Shown: positions 18,676 through 27,486, counted from the first letter of the stretch. The stretch is 64,000 bases of DNA from Novosphingobium sp. PhB57 (GCF_004342985.1 NZ_SMBO01000003.1:248001-312000); one strand, 5' to 3'. The notes: generated by a model from the sequence alone, not told the origin. Numbers and translations are program-made.

Positions 18676-20511
18676 ATGCCCCGTTCGTTCCCCAGACGAC
18701 TTCGCCTGCCGCTGCGCGAGGCCGTTCTGACAGCCACGACTTATTTCGTCTGCGCGGCCATCGCCTTGCAGCTGACGCGTTTCGACGCGGGCATCGCCAT
18801 CGTGTGGCTTGCAGGGCCGATCCTTTTCGCAAGGCTGAGCAGCACGCCGCGCTGGCGCTGGGCGGGCATCGCGCTGGCATGCGCGCCGGTCGGGTTCTGC
18901 GCCTCCATGCTTTTCGGCTTCCACGGCCTGGTGGCCGTGCCGCTCTCCCTGCTCTGCATTGCCGAGGCGGTCTCCGCCGCCTGGCTGGTGCGCCGGCTTT
19001 ATCCGCGTTTCGGCAGGTTCCAGTCGCTGCCGGAAGTCGGCATGTTCCTGCTTGTCGCAGGACTGCTGGTCCCGGCGGCAGCAGCTTTCGGCGCGGCCCT
19101 ATGCGCCCATGCCGCAAGCGGCATTCCTTATTGGAAAGCCTGGCTCGACTGGTATGCCGGCCATGCGCTCGGCTTCGTGACTTTCGCACCGCCGGTGCTT
19201 CTGTCCCTGCGCGGCGAAACCCGCCAGTGGATCGCCGCAGCCGGAAGCAAGCGGGTGGGCGAAGCGGCCATACTGCTCGGGCTGGTGGTGGCGGCCTCGC
19301 TGATCACCTTCGGTCAGAACGTGATACCGCTGGTCATCATTCCCTTCGTACCGATGGTCGCGGCCACTCTGCGACTGGGTCGGTTCGGTGCGATTTCCTC
19401 CATCGTCATCCTGGTGAGCATCGGCCTGTCCTTCTCCCTGGCAGGACGCGGGCCGACGACCCTGCTTCATGGTCCGATGGCCATGAAGCTGCAGGTCCTG
19501 CAGATCTATTTCGCCTCCATCGTGCTTATCATCCTGCCGCTGGCCGCCGAACTGCGCTCGCGCCGCCGCCTGGTGGACCGCCTGCACGCCGCCGAGGCGC
19601 TGCACCGCGCGGTGCTCGACCGCATGAGCGACATCGTCGTGCGCGTGAGCGCGGACGGTACGGTGCGCTACGCCTCGCCTTCGGCCAGGCAGGTGACCGG
19701 CTATGCGCCTGCCGAACTGGTGGGAAGCTCGATGTTCAAGCTTATCCTGCCGGACGACGTGCCCACTATCCTCGAAGCGCGCAGCCGCGCGCTGGCCGAC
19801 CCTGACCAGACGGCGATCCTCGAATATCGGGTCTGCTGCAAGAACGGCGACATCGTCTGGGTGGAAAGCCATATCCGCGGCATCCTTGACGAGGACGGGC
19901 AGACTTCGGGCACCGTCAGCATCATCCGCGAAATAACGCGCCGACGGCAGCTGGTGGAAAGCCTGACCGCTCAGGCCATGACCGACCACCTGACCGGCGC
20001 CTGCAACCGCCGCGCCTTCGACGAGGCGCTTCTCGCCGTGCTCAGCCAGTCCCTTGCGGAACCCGCTGCCGAAGAAACCCCGGCGGGATGCCTGGCACTG
20101 TTCGATCTCGACCACTTCAAGCGCATCAACGACCGCCACGGCCATGCCACCGGAGACGATGTGCTGGTGCGCTTCGTCTCGATCCTGCGCGGCGCGGTTC
20201 GCGAGGGCGATCTCGTGGCCCGCCTTGGCGGTGAGGAATTTGCCGTATTGCTGGCCGGTCTCGGCGTCGACCAGGCCCATCTGGTCTGCGAGCGGATCCG
20301 CATGCGGTTCGAGGAAACGACGATCCGCGACCCCCTCGGCAACGCCGTGGAAGCGACCGTAAGCGTGGGAATTGCGCTGATCGTGCGGGGCGAGGAGAGC
20401 CGCACGATCATGACCCAGGCCGACGACGCGCTCTACCGGGCCAAGCAGGGCGGCCGCAATCGGACGGGCCTGCCGCTCCCCGCCGACCCCGAGGAACGAC
20501 GCAGCGCCTGA
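18676..20511 (+). CDS. Membrane diguanylate cyclase: MASE1-like, PAS and GGDEF domains
   Basis: 611 residues. About eight hydrophobic segments across residues 15-295 look like a MASE1-type sensor. A PAS domain follows (MSDIVVRVSADGTVRYASPSARQVTGYAPAELVGSSMF, about residues 315-430) with a PAC-like end SIIREITRRR. The GGDEF domain (about 440-600) has LGGEEFAVLL, so the active-site signature is intact, and the inhibitory I-site REGD lies exactly five residues before it. The enzyme should therefore make c-di-GMP from two GTP with product inhibition. C-di-GMP commonly promotes exopolysaccharide and biofilm. The Shine-Dalgarno is weak, so the start is only moderately sure. Confidence 0.9.
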   Translation: MPRSFPRRLRLPLREAVLTATTYFVCAAIALQLTRFDAGIAIVWLAGPILFARLSSTPRWRWAGIALACAPVGFCASMLFGFHGLVAVPLSLLCIAEAVSAAWLVRRLYPRFGRFQSLPEVGMFLLVAGLLVPAAAAFGAALCAHAASGIPYWKAWLDWYAGHALGFVTFAPPVLLSLRGETRQWIAAAGSKRVGEAAILLGLVVAASLITFGQNVIPLVIIPFVPMVAATLRLGRFGAISSIVILVSIGLSFSLAGRGPTTLLHGPMAMKLQVLQIYFASIVLIILPLAAELRSRRRLVDRLHAAEALHRAVLDRMSDIVVRVSADGTVRYASPSARQVTGYAPAELVGSSMFKLILPDDVPTILEARSRALADPDQTAILEYRVCCKNGDIVWVESHIRGILDEDGQTSGTVSIIREITRRRQLVESLTAQAMTDHLTGACNRRAFDEALLAVLSQSLAEPAAEETPAGCLALFDLDHFKRINDRHGHATGDDVLVRFVSILRGAVREGDLVARLGGEEFAVLLAGLGVDQAHLVCERIRMRFEETTIRDPLGNAVEATVSVGIALIVRGEESRTIMTQADDALYRAKQGGRNRTGLPLPADPEERRSA

Positions 20512-20632
20512 TCGCAACCGCACCGCATCAACTGTGGCTCATGATGCGCTAGGCTCTTGCGCCGAACCGTTGTCGCCTTCACAATGCTGCAATGCAAAAT
20601 CTACCGAATACCGAACTGGCTTCTACACGCGC

Positions 20633-20932
20633 ATGATCGATACCCGTCTCTCTCTCATGGAAGCGATCTCGTTTCGCCGCACCGTCAATGCCCGCTATAA
20701 CGGCGGCATCATCAAGCTCGCCCCGCATTTGATGTTCGAGCGCCACGGAGACCTCTTCGTCAGCGCGCTGAACCTGAGCAAGGCATGGCGCTCGCCCGAA
20801 GAACGCCGCCTCGGCCAGTTCAAGCTCGCCGGCCTGGAAGTGACCGAACTGCTTGAAGAGGTTTTCGAACCGCTCCCCGATTTCGAGCCTGCGGCGCCGC
20901 GAAGCGACGACACGCTGCTGCTGACGGTCTGA
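20633..20932 (+). CDS. Small stand-alone WYL-like domain protein
   Basis: 99 residues from ATG 20633; an upstream GTG at 20534 would add an unlikely Cys/Ser-rich leader. The pattern AISFRRTVNARYNGGIIKLAPHLMFERHGDLFVSALNLSKAWRSPEERRLGQFKLAGLEVTEL follows the WYL-domain layout: RxxxARY, a P-H strand pair, an L-N-L strand, then an R-x-F/K-L-x-x-L end. WYL domains sense nucleic-acid or nucleotide ligands. Here there is no DNA-binding domain. The gene lies just upstream of rarA (27-bp gap). The family call is by eye only. Confidence 0.6.
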   Translation: MIDTRLSLMEAISFRRTVNARYNGGIIKLAPHLMFERHGDLFVSALNLSKAWRSPEERRLGQFKLAGLEVTELLEEVFEPLPDFEPAAPRSDDTLLLTV

Positions 20933-20959
20933 TCGTCCGCCTGCACTTTCAAATGACCG

Positions 20960-22264
20960 ATGTCTGATCTCTTCGCAGGTTCCGGGCCGGCCGGCAGGAT
21001 GCCGCTTGCCGCCCTGCTCCGCCCCGCCTCGCTGGACGATGTGATCGGCCAGGGCCATGTGGTGGGCGAAGGCTCGATCCTGCGGCGGCGCGTGAAGGCG
21101 GGGGCGCTGGGCAGCGTGATCCTTTACGGGCCGCCCGGCATCGGCAAGACCTCGATTGCGCGGGCCGTGGGCGCCATGCTGGGCAAGACCTTCCGCCCGC
21201 TCAATGCCGCGCGCGCCGGAGTCGCGGAAATCCGCAAGCTGGCGGATGAAGCGCGCGTCCATCCCCTGCTGATCTTCGTGGACGAAGTGCAGCGCTTTAC
21301 CGCCACCCAGACTGACGACCTGTTGGCGATCTGCGAAGACGGAGTCGCCGACTTCATCGGCGCGACCACCGGCAATCCCTATCATGTCCTCACTCCGGCG
21401 CTGGTCTCCCGCTCGACCATCCTCAAGCTGGAACCGCTCTCGATAGAGGACATGGAAAAGGTGGTGCGCCGGGGGATCGGGCACCTCCACGCCGAGGGCG
21501 CTGCCATCGCCATGACGCCCGAGCAGGTACGCATGGTCGCGGGGCGGTCCGGCGGTGATGCCCGCCGTGCGCTGACGACCCTCGAAAGTCTGGCACTCGG
21601 GCATGGCGACGCGGCGTTCGAAGTTACCGATGCCATGCTGGAAGAGGCCTACGCCGCCGCTCCGGTAAACCACGACCGCTCGGGCGATGCCCACTACGAT
21701 GTCGTTTCGGCTTTCGTGAAGTCCATGCGGGGCTCCGATGCGGATGCCACCCTCTACTGGTTGGCACGCCTGGTCCACGGCGGCGAGGATCCCCGCTACA
21801 TAGCGCGGCGGATCATGATCCACGCCTCCGAGGACGTGGGCCTGGCCGACAACACCGCCTTGCAGACAGCCGTGGCAGCGCTCCACGCCGTCGAGAAGAT
21901 CGGCTATCCCGAGGCCCAGATCGTCCTGGCCCATGCAGCCCTGCACGTCGCCCGCGCGCCGAAATCGGCTTCCGCATCACGCGGCATCTCGGCCGCATTG
22001 CAATTCGTGGCCGAGATGCCGCCCGCGCAAGTGCCGCTGCACTTGCGCGACGCCCATTACAAGGGCGCCAGCCAGCTCGGCCACGTCGGATATATCTGGC
22101 CTCACGACGATCCGCGCGGCTGGGTGGATCAGGTCTATTCGCCCATGCCCAGAGGCTCTCTCTACCGCAGCGAGGCACGCGAAAGCGGCACGTTCGAGCG
22201 CCGCGCAGACGAGCACTGGCGCCGCGTCACCGGCGCCGAGCAGCCCCGACGCGAGCCCGGATGA
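20960..22264 (+). CDS. rarA: Replication-associated recombination protein A (AAA+ ATPase, MgsA/WRNIP1 family)
   Basis: 434 residues, standard for RarA. The N-terminus MSDLFAGSGPAGRMPLAALLRPASLDDVIGQGHVVG is the family hallmark. Walker A is GPPGIGKTS, Walker B is LLIFVDEVQRF, and sensor 1 is FIGATTGNPYHVL. The C-terminal tetramerisation part includes KSMRGSDADATLYWLARLVHGGEDPRYIARRI. RarA acts at stalled replication forks with SSB. The usual DEVHRFNK Walker B stretch reads DEVQRFTA here, a mild deviation. It converges with the enoyl-CoA hydratase gene and a hairpin overlaps its stop. Confidence 0.95.
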   Translation: MSDLFAGSGPAGRMPLAALLRPASLDDVIGQGHVVGEGSILRRRVKAGALGSVILYGPPGIGKTSIARAVGAMLGKTFRPLNAARAGVAEIRKLADEARVHPLLIFVDEVQRFTATQTDDLLAICEDGVADFIGATTGNPYHVLTPALVSRSTILKLEPLSIEDMEKVVRRGIGHLHAEGAAIAMTPEQVRMVAGRSGGDARRALTTLESLALGHGDAAFEVTDAMLEEAYAAAPVNHDRSGDAHYDVVSAFVKSMRGSDADATLYWLARLVHGGEDPRYIARRIMIHASEDVGLADNTALQTAVAALHAVEKIGYPEAQIVLAHAALHVARAPKSASASRGISAALQFVAEMPPAQVPLHLRDAHYKGASQLGHVGYIWPHDDPRGWVDQVYSPMPRGSLYRSEARESGTFERRADEHWRRVTGAEQPRREPG

Positions 22265-22272
22265 CCGGGCTC
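22253..22272. terminator. Hairpin spanning both stop codons of convergent genes
   Basis: GAGCCCGG, loop ATGA, CCGGGCTC forms an 8-bp perfect stem that includes the last codons and stop of rarA (TGA 22262-22264) and the stop region of the convergent enoyl-CoA hydratase gene (ends 22271). No T-tract is present. Confidence 0.5.
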
Positions 22273-23029
22273 ATCCGCGCCGGAACACGGGCGGACGCTT
22301 TTCGAAAAAGGCGGTGAAGGCCTCGCGCGCCTCGGGTGATTGCAGCGCCTCTCGGAAGATCCGCGCCTCCTCTTCGATCCGGGCCGAAACGAGCGCCGGA
22401 TCGCCTTTCATCAACCGGCGCGTCGCCAGCAGGGCCTCGGGAGGCTTGGCCATGAGTGCCGCCGCCTTGGCGCGTGCATGGCCGAGCAAGGCGTCTACCG
22501 GCACCACCGCGGTGACCAGGCCCGCACGCTCCGCACCTTGCGCATCCAGCGGTTCGCCCAGCAGCAGCATTGCCGCCGCCTTGGCATGGCCCAGAGTGGC
22601 AGGCGCGAGCAGGCTCGATGCCGCTTCCGGCACGATACCCAGGTTCACGAAGGGCATGACGAAGGCGGCATCGGGAGCGGCATAGACGAGGTCGCAGTGA
22701 AACAGCATCGTCGTGCCGACACCCACGGCCAGCCCCTGCACGGCCGCAACCAGCGGCTTTTCGAACACCGCGATCGCCCGGATGAAATCGAGCGCGGCCT
22801 CGGCGCCATCCGGCCCGGACATGAAATCGGCAAGGTCGTTCCCGGCGCAGAAGGCATCTCCCTGCCCGCCGACCAGCACCACACCGATGTCCGTCCGCGC
22901 TGACGCGGAAGCCAGAGCGGCCGTCATCGCGCGGTACATCGGCGCGGTGAGGGCATTCTTCTTTTCGGGCCGATCGATCAGGATCTCGAGAACGCCGCCG
23001 TCATCGATCACCAGGATGCCTTCACTCAT
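22271..23029 (-). CDS. Enoyl-CoA hydratase/isomerase family protein
   Basis: 252 residues from ATG 23029, with GGAGAG about 7 nt upstream. It has the crotonase fold: substrate-binding strand ILIDRPEKKNALTAPMY, oxyanion-hole region AFCAGNDLADFM, and the helix FEKPLVAAVQGLAVGVGTTMLFHCDLVYAAPDAAF. At the position of one of the two catalytic glutamates of true hydratases the sequence reads NLGIVPEAASS. That retains a Glu and fits a hydratase or delta-isomerase. The AGND rather than AGAD motif is seen in isomerase-like members. The pathway cannot be fixed from context because no other beta-oxidation genes are adjacent. Confidence 0.9.
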   Translation of the reverse strand: MSEGILVIDDGGVLEILIDRPEKKNALTAPMYRAMTAALASASARTDIGVVLVGGQGDAFCAGNDLADFMSGPDGAEAALDFIRAIAVFEKPLVAAVQGLAVGVGTTMLFHCDLVYAAPDAAFVMPFVNLGIVPEAASSLLAPATLGHAKAAAMLLLGEPLDAQGAERAGLVTAVVPVDALLGHARAKAAALMAKPPEALLATRRLMKGDPALVSARIEEEARIFREALQSPEAREAFTAFFEKRPPVFRRG

Positions 23030-23280
23030 GTCGCTCTCCAACGCCTGCCCGAATTCCATGCAGGTGGCCAAGCTCTAGCCGATTACGGCCAAGCCTCAAG
23101 CCTGCGCGAACTCGCCCTGCCTTCGAAGTCGCGCATGGATTTTGTTAAGCACGTTTATCGACATTCAAGAGATTCGCCCGCAATTCAAATGTTGATTGCA
23201 ACTTGTGAATGGTCCTAGACTTGATCGCGACGGGGGCGTCATTTACCGCAGCGCCGCCGTGACCAGGGGATTTGACGCCG

Positions 23281-23928
23281 ATGCCTTCAACCATCTGTTC
23301 CTCTATTGGCGCGCTGGCCGTGCTGCTGGCCGCCGGCATTGCTGCGCCGGCCCTCGCCCAGCCTTCCCCGGCCGTTTCGCCCATGGCTGCTGTCCCCTCC
23401 GTGGACGTTCCCGAAGGCTTCACCCTCGCGGCGGATGGCACCACGCTTGTCCACACCGCCAGTGGGCTGCGTTTCCCGGCAGAATTCCAAGGTTTCAAAC
23501 GGCTTAGTGAGAAAGCCTACGACCCAAGCGGAGAATATGTCGCTATCGGCTATGACCGGCAGATCGGCAGCGGCAGCGACAAGATCGCCGTGCGCATGGC
23601 GATCCTCCATATCGACGATATGTCTGCGCGCGATCATTACATGATCATGCGCCAGGCCGCGATGGCGCACTTCGCTGCCCCCGCCATCGTCTCGGAAGGT
23701 CCCACCAAGATCCCGACCAACCGCAAGCTGGACGCCTATCGCGGCACGTTCAGCGGTTATCGGGACAACCAGCCCTGGCTGTTCAGCTTGACCACGGTGA
23801 ACTACGGCTATTGGAGCGGGCGGATGACGGCCGCTTTCCCCAAGAGCCAGTCGGCCGAAGCCGAGAAATACCTCGGCCTGCTGCTGGGAGAAGTGCGATC
23901 CCAGAAACCGATGGCACCGAAGAACTGA
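23281..23928 (+). CDS. Exported protein of unknown function
   Basis: 215 residues from ATG 23281, with AGGGG about 11 nt upstream; an in-frame TTG at 23272 is an alternative. MPSTICSSIGALAVLLAAGIAAPALAQ is a clear signal peptide with an ALA cleavage site. The mature part (TASGLRFPAEFQGFKRLSEKAYDPSGEYVAIGYDRQ, then KIAVRMAILHIDD, then LDAYRGTFSGYRDNQPWLFSLTTVNYGYWSGRMTAAFP) reads as a soluble periplasmic alpha/beta protein. No family is recognised. It is the first of several exported proteins encoded in the next 4 kb. Confidence 0.75.
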   Translation: MPSTICSSIGALAVLLAAGIAAPALAQPSPAVSPMAAVPSVDVPEGFTLAADGTTLVHTASGLRFPAEFQGFKRLSEKAYDPSGEYVAIGYDRQIGSGSDKIAVRMAILHIDDMSARDHYMIMRQAAMAHFAAPAIVSEGPTKIPTNRKLDAYRGTFSGYRDNQPWLFSLTTVNYGYWSGRMTAAFPKSQSAEAEKYLGLLLGEVRSQKPMAPKN

Positions 23929-23997
23929 TCTCAGGTCTTTTCTTCGAGGCGGCATCAAACCGTTGAAATTGCTTATAACATGGTGCAATTTCCGGTC

Positions 23998-24516
23998 ATG
24001 AATCGTTTTGCCCTGCTCGTCGCCGCGCTGGCCGCACCTTCCCACGCTGCGGCGCAGACGCCGGACTTCCTTGGCGCTGCCCTTTGTGAACCGCCCTATT
24101 CCACCGGCAACGCCATGGACCTTTACGAAGCGGCGGAGAAGCTTGCCAAGCCCGACACTTCTTCGCTCGGCGCCGCGATCTATCATCTGCCTGCGCCGAT
24201 AGAGCGGGACGGCTTCAAGACACAGGATGTCGTCTTTGCCGGGACGTCGGTCGGCGTGCTGCTGGAAGGCGCCGTGGCGGCGGAACTTGGCAAGCGGTAC
24301 GCTCTGTCGGCCGAGAAGAGCCACCTTTTCGGCGCCTCCACGACTGGTTTTGCGCGGGTTCTGCCTGAAGAACAGCAAGGCATGAAAGACCTGGGCCTGA
24401 TCTCCATCGTGGCGCGGGAGGGTCCGGCGATGCCGGGCAAGACGCTGCTGGCCTGCGAATTCGTATCCAATGAAGACCGCGCGGCGCTGGAAGCCTACGA
24501 CCAAGGGAAACCCTGA
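23998..24516 (+). CDS. Exported protein of unknown function
   Basis: 172 residues. Start ATG 23998 gives the compact signal peptide MNRFALLVAALAAPSHAAAQ; an ATG six codons upstream is the alternative, and no strong Shine-Dalgarno decides between them. The mature protein has one Cys near each end (LCEPPYS and LLACEFVS), perhaps forming a disulfide in the periplasm. It has an internal hydrophobic stretch VVFAGTSVGVLLEGAVAAELG. I do not recognise a family. Same strand as its exported neighbours, with 69 bp before it. Confidence 0.65.
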   Translation: MNRFALLVAALAAPSHAAAQTPDFLGAALCEPPYSTGNAMDLYEAAEKLAKPDTSSLGAAIYHLPAPIERDGFKTQDVVFAGTSVGVLLEGAVAAELGKRYALSAEKSHLFGASTTGFARVLPEEQQGMKDLGLISIVAREGPAMPGKTLLACEFVSNEDRAALEAYDQGKP

Positions 24517-24638
24517 CCTTGGCCCCCAGCCAGTAAGGGCACGGATCCGCCGAAGCTGTCGGGCAGCTTGTCGCAAGCCGGACCCTCACCGATAGTCGCA
24601 AGGAGGACAGCGGTTCGGCGCGATGCTAAGGGGCCGCT

Positions 24639-25028
24639 ATGCGCGCCATCCACCATATCGCCATCATCGGATCGGACTACCAACGCTCCAGAGCGTTCTA
24701 TCACGAGACGCTGGGCCTGCCGATCATCCGCGAGGTCTTTCGCGAGGAGCGGGCCTCCTGGAAATGCGACCTCGACGCGGGCAACGCCCAGATCGAATTG
24801 TTCTCCTTCCCCAAGCCGCCCCCACGTCCGTCGCGGCCGGAAGCCTGCGGGCTGCGCCATCTTTCCTTCGCCGTAGCCGACCTCGATGCCGAAGTGGCCA
24901 GGCTAGAAGTCAGGGGTGTGGCCTGCGAACCGATCCGTATCGATCCTTACACGGACAAGCGCTTTACATTCTTTGCCGACCCCGATGGACTTCCGCTCGA
25001 ACTTTACGAGGTCGATCCGGCGGGATAG
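24639..25028 (+). CDS. Glyoxalase/VOC-fold protein, YaeR/GloA2-like
   Basis: 129 residues, the size of single-domain vicinal-oxygen-chelate proteins. The two beta-alpha-beta-beta-beta units are visible, with likely metal ligands: His in AIHHIAIIG, Glu in AQIELFSF, His in LRHLSFAV and Glu in PLELYEV. The ESFxK-like SFPKPP segment and FFADPDGLPLELYE match the YaeR/GloA2 group, thought to act on lactoylglutathione-like or related small metabolites. The substrate is not determined. It stands alone, cytoplasmic, between exported proteins. Confidence 0.88.
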   Translation: MRAIHHIAIIGSDYQRSRAFYHETLGLPIIREVFREERASWKCDLDAGNAQIELFSFPKPPPRPSRPEACGLRHLSFAVADLDAEVARLEVRGVACEPIRIDPYTDKRFTFFADPDGLPLELYEVDPAG

Positions 25029-25041
25029 CGAAGAACGATAG

Positions 25042-25053
25042 TGTTTTAAAACA
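25042..25053. promoter_or_regulatory. AT-rich palindrome upstream of an exported protein gene
   Basis: TGTTTTAAAACA is a perfect 12-bp palindrome in the 60-bp gap between the VOC gene and the next gene (ATG 25089). Its AT content stands out from the flanks. It could be an operator or part of a promoter. Confidence 0.3.
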
Positions 25054-25088
25054 GTGACTTGTCGTTGATAGTGAGGACCAGAACTTAC

Positions 25089-25871
25089 ATGAACCGGCTT
25101 GGTTTGAAGACATGGCTCTGTATGGCGTGCCTGCTGCCGGCACCCGCTTATGCCGCCCCCGAAAAGGTCATCCGGACCGTAGACCTGGCTGCTCCTTTCG
25201 AAGCGCGCTCGCCCTGGCAATTGATCGTAAGGCAGGGCGGCGAGGAGGAAGACCCTTCCGGCGAAATGGCCCCCGGACCCATCACAGCCTGCATCTCCCG
25301 GGATCGGGAACGGTCATGCCATCCCGCGACTTCTTCGGCCTTGCGACTTCCTGCTGGAGACGACGCGTTCTCCGTCCCGCACTATCTCCAACGTGCGGAC
25401 GTGGTCCGGCCGGGCAGCGAACATCCGCTGCTGCTGGTCCAGTTCGCAAGTTTCCACGCCGGCAACAACGACCAGCGCATCGGCCTGCAACTCTACGCCT
25501 ATGACCGGGTGAAAGATGATTTCGCCCTGGTATTTGCGCGGAGAACCGGCCGGAACAACAATCAGGAACTGCGCTATGTCGAGGCGGGACCGCTGCGAGG
25601 CGCCGTGATCGCTGCCGAGCCGACCGGCGATGCACCCTATGGCTACTGGATCACCGTCGATCGCCCCTCTCCGCAAGGCCCCTATCGGCAGGTCCTGCGG
25701 TTCCGCAGTGCGACGGCCTATGGGGACGGAAATCCTCTCGCGGTCATAGATGCCGAAATGCCGAACATCCACAATCGGCTCGGCCTGTGGCGCGCGGGCC
25801 AACCTCTGCCGCTGCCCGCCTCGGGGTGCCCGCAGCCTCGTCTCGTGAAAATGGCACTCTGGTGCAGATAG
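25089..25871 (+). CDS. Exported protein of unknown function
   Basis: 260 residues from ATG 25089 with GAGGA about 10 nt upstream. MNRLGLKTWLCMACLLPAPAYA is a signal peptide. The mature part is beta-rich and contains four cysteines (ACISRDRERSCHP, then SGCPQPR and LWCR), likely two periplasmic disulfides. One stretch (YVEAGPLRGAVIAAEPTGDAPYGYWITVDRP) has no known signature that I can name. No family recognised. It lies directly upstream of the S1/P1 nuclease gene on the same strand (67-bp gap) and may be co-transcribed with it. Confidence 0.7.
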   Translation: MNRLGLKTWLCMACLLPAPAYAAPEKVIRTVDLAAPFEARSPWQLIVRQGGEEEDPSGEMAPGPITACISRDRERSCHPATSSALRLPAGDDAFSVPHYLQRADVVRPGSEHPLLLVQFASFHAGNNDQRIGLQLYAYDRVKDDFALVFARRTGRNNNQELRYVEAGPLRGAVIAAEPTGDAPYGYWITVDRPSPQGPYRQVLRFRSATAYGDGNPLAVIDAEMPNIHNRLGLWRAGQPLPLPASGCPQPRLVKMALWCR

Positions 25872-25938
25872 GAGCCGCAGGCGATTGATTTGCTTGCGGC
25901 AACTGGCAAGAGCCTCCGGTTGCTGTATGGAGTGCACC

Positions 25939-26751
25939 ATGCGTTATCCGACTCTTGCCGCCTCGCTCTTCGCTGCCCTCGGCGCCGCCCTCACCCCCAC
26001 TGCGCCGGCCATGGCCTGGGGCGCGATTGGGCACCGCATCACCGGCGCCATCGCGGACGAGAACCTGAGCGGCGTCGCCCGGGCTCAAGTGCGCCTCCTG
26101 CTCGGCAACGAAGACCTGGCCGAAGCGGCGACCTGGCCGGACGACATGAAGTCCGACCCTTCCGATTTCTGGCAGAAGAAGGCCAGTCCCTGGCACTATG
26201 TCACCGTGCGCGAAGGTGATGCCTACAAGGCTTCCGACGCGCCGCCGGAAGGCGATGCGCTCACCGCCCTGCCCCGCTTCACCGCCACCTTGCGCGATCC
26301 GAAGGCATCGATCGAGGACAAGCGCCTTGCCCTGCGCTTCATCGTTCACATCATCGGCGATCTGCACCAGCCTCTCCATGTCGGCGGCGGCACGGACCGC
26401 GGCGGCAATGCCTTCAAGGTGACGTGGTTCGGCAAGGAAACCAACCTGCACTCGGTGTGGGATTCCGGGATGATCGAACAGCGCTCGCTGTCCTACTCCG
26501 AATATGCGCACTGGCTCTCGCGCAAGATCACGCCCGAGCAGGTCGTGGCCTGGAACGTCCGCGACCCGCAAGTCTGGACCTCGGAGAGCATTGCCCTGCG
26601 CAAGACGATCTATCCGAAGCAGCCCTCCATTTCCTGGGACTATGCATATCAGCACCGCGCCGAGATCGATGACCGCCTTGAACGCGCGGGTGTCCGTATC
26701 GCGGCCTACCTGAACTGGATCTTCGATCAGGAAGCGCCCGCCGCAAAGTGA
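25939..26751 (+). CDS. Exported S1/P1-family nuclease
   Basis: 270 residues from ATG 25939, chosen because GGAG lies 6 nt upstream. The signal peptide ends PAMA, so the mature protein begins WGAIGH. S1/P1 nucleases need this free N-terminal Trp and the following His as zinc ligands. Other tri-zinc ligands are visible in ATWPDD, SPWHYV, FIVHIIGDLHQPLHVG, TDRGGN and NLHSVWDS. These enzymes cleave single-stranded RNA or DNA, often to scavenge phosphate and nucleosides outside the cytoplasm. Length matches the family. All metal-site motifs appear intact. Confidence 0.93.
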   Translation: MRYPTLAASLFAALGAALTPTAPAMAWGAIGHRITGAIADENLSGVARAQVRLLLGNEDLAEAATWPDDMKSDPSDFWQKKASPWHYVTVREGDAYKASDAPPEGDALTALPRFTATLRDPKASIEDKRLALRFIVHIIGDLHQPLHVGGGTDRGGNAFKVTWFGKETNLHSVWDSGMIEQRSLSYSEYAHWLSRKITPEQVVAWNVRDPQVWTSESIALRKTIYPKQPSISWDYAYQHRAEIDDRLERAGVRIAAYLNWIFDQEAPAAK

Positions 26752-26795
26752 CGGGCGGGGCCAATGATGTGCGGACATCGAAACCTGGGGACACC

Positions 26796-27458
26796 ATGAG
26801 CTTTTGCGAAACGATCTGGGCCGATGTGGCGCCCCTGCGCCGTGCGATCCTGGCTCATCCGTTTCTGGACGAGCTGGCCGAGGGCACGCTCGCGCCCGAG
26901 AGCTTCCGCCACTACATCGTACAGGATAGCCTCTACCTCGCAGAATATGCCCGCGTCCTGGCAATCGCCGCCGCCCGCGCGCCCACGGCGGCAGGTCGAC
27001 TGGAATTCTCGGATGGCGCCAAAGTGGCCGTTCAGGTCGAGGAAGCGCTGCACCAGGCCTTCTTCGCCCAGTTCGGCGTGACGGCGGAAACGGCAGCAGG
27101 TAGCGAGGCTTCGCCCGCGTGCCTGGGCTATACCGGCTACCTCGCAAGCCTGGCCGCGACCCGCAGCTACGAAGAACTGATCGCCGGAATCCTGCCCTGT
27201 TTCTGGGTCTATTGGGAAGTCGGCTGCGCGATCAAGCCGCGCGCGACTTCTCCCAATCCCTATGCCGCCTGGATCGACACATATGCCGCACCCTCGTTCG
27301 GAGAGGCGACCGACCGCGTGTGCAGGCTGGTGGATGAAGCCGCAGCACATGCCTCGCCCGCGACCCGAGAAGCCATGGCAACGGCCTTCCGCAACGCCAC
27401 GCGCTTTGAATGGATGTTCTGGGATTCCGCCCATCGCCAGGAGCAGTGGCCGATCTAG
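26796..27458 (+). CDS. tenA: TenA/THI-4 family aminopyrimidine aminohydrolase-like protein
   Basis: 220 residues, normal for TenA, from ATG 26796 with GGGGAC upstream. Family features are HPFLDELAEGTLAPESFRHYIVQDSLYLAEYARVLA near the N-terminus with the catalytic Asp in VQDSLY, the active-site Cys in AGILPCFWVYWEVG, and the C-terminal Glu in FEWMFWDSAHRQEQWP. The Cys marks the TenA_C group, which salvages thiamine by hydrolysing aminopyrimidines. I see no TPP riboswitch in the 44-bp gap upstream, and no other thiamine genes are adjacent. Confidence 0.92.
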   Translation: MSFCETIWADVAPLRRAILAHPFLDELAEGTLAPESFRHYIVQDSLYLAEYARVLAIAAARAPTAAGRLEFSDGAKVAVQVEEALHQAFFAQFGVTAETAAGSEASPACLGYTGYLASLAATRSYEELIAGILPCFWVYWEVGCAIKPRATSPNPYAAWIDTYAAPSFGEATDRVCRLVDEAAAHASPATREAMATAFRNATRFEWMFWDSAHRQEQWPI

Positions 27459-27463
27459 GCCTT

Positions 27464-27475
27464 CCCGGCGCCGGG
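27464..27475. terminator. Small GC hairpin between convergent tenA and yegD-like genes
   Basis: CCCGGCGCCGGG is a perfect self-complementary 12-mer located in the 28-bp gap between two convergent stop codons. The stem is short and has no T-tract, so it is at best a weak terminator. Confidence 0.3.
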
Positions 27476-27486
27476 CTTAAACCGCG

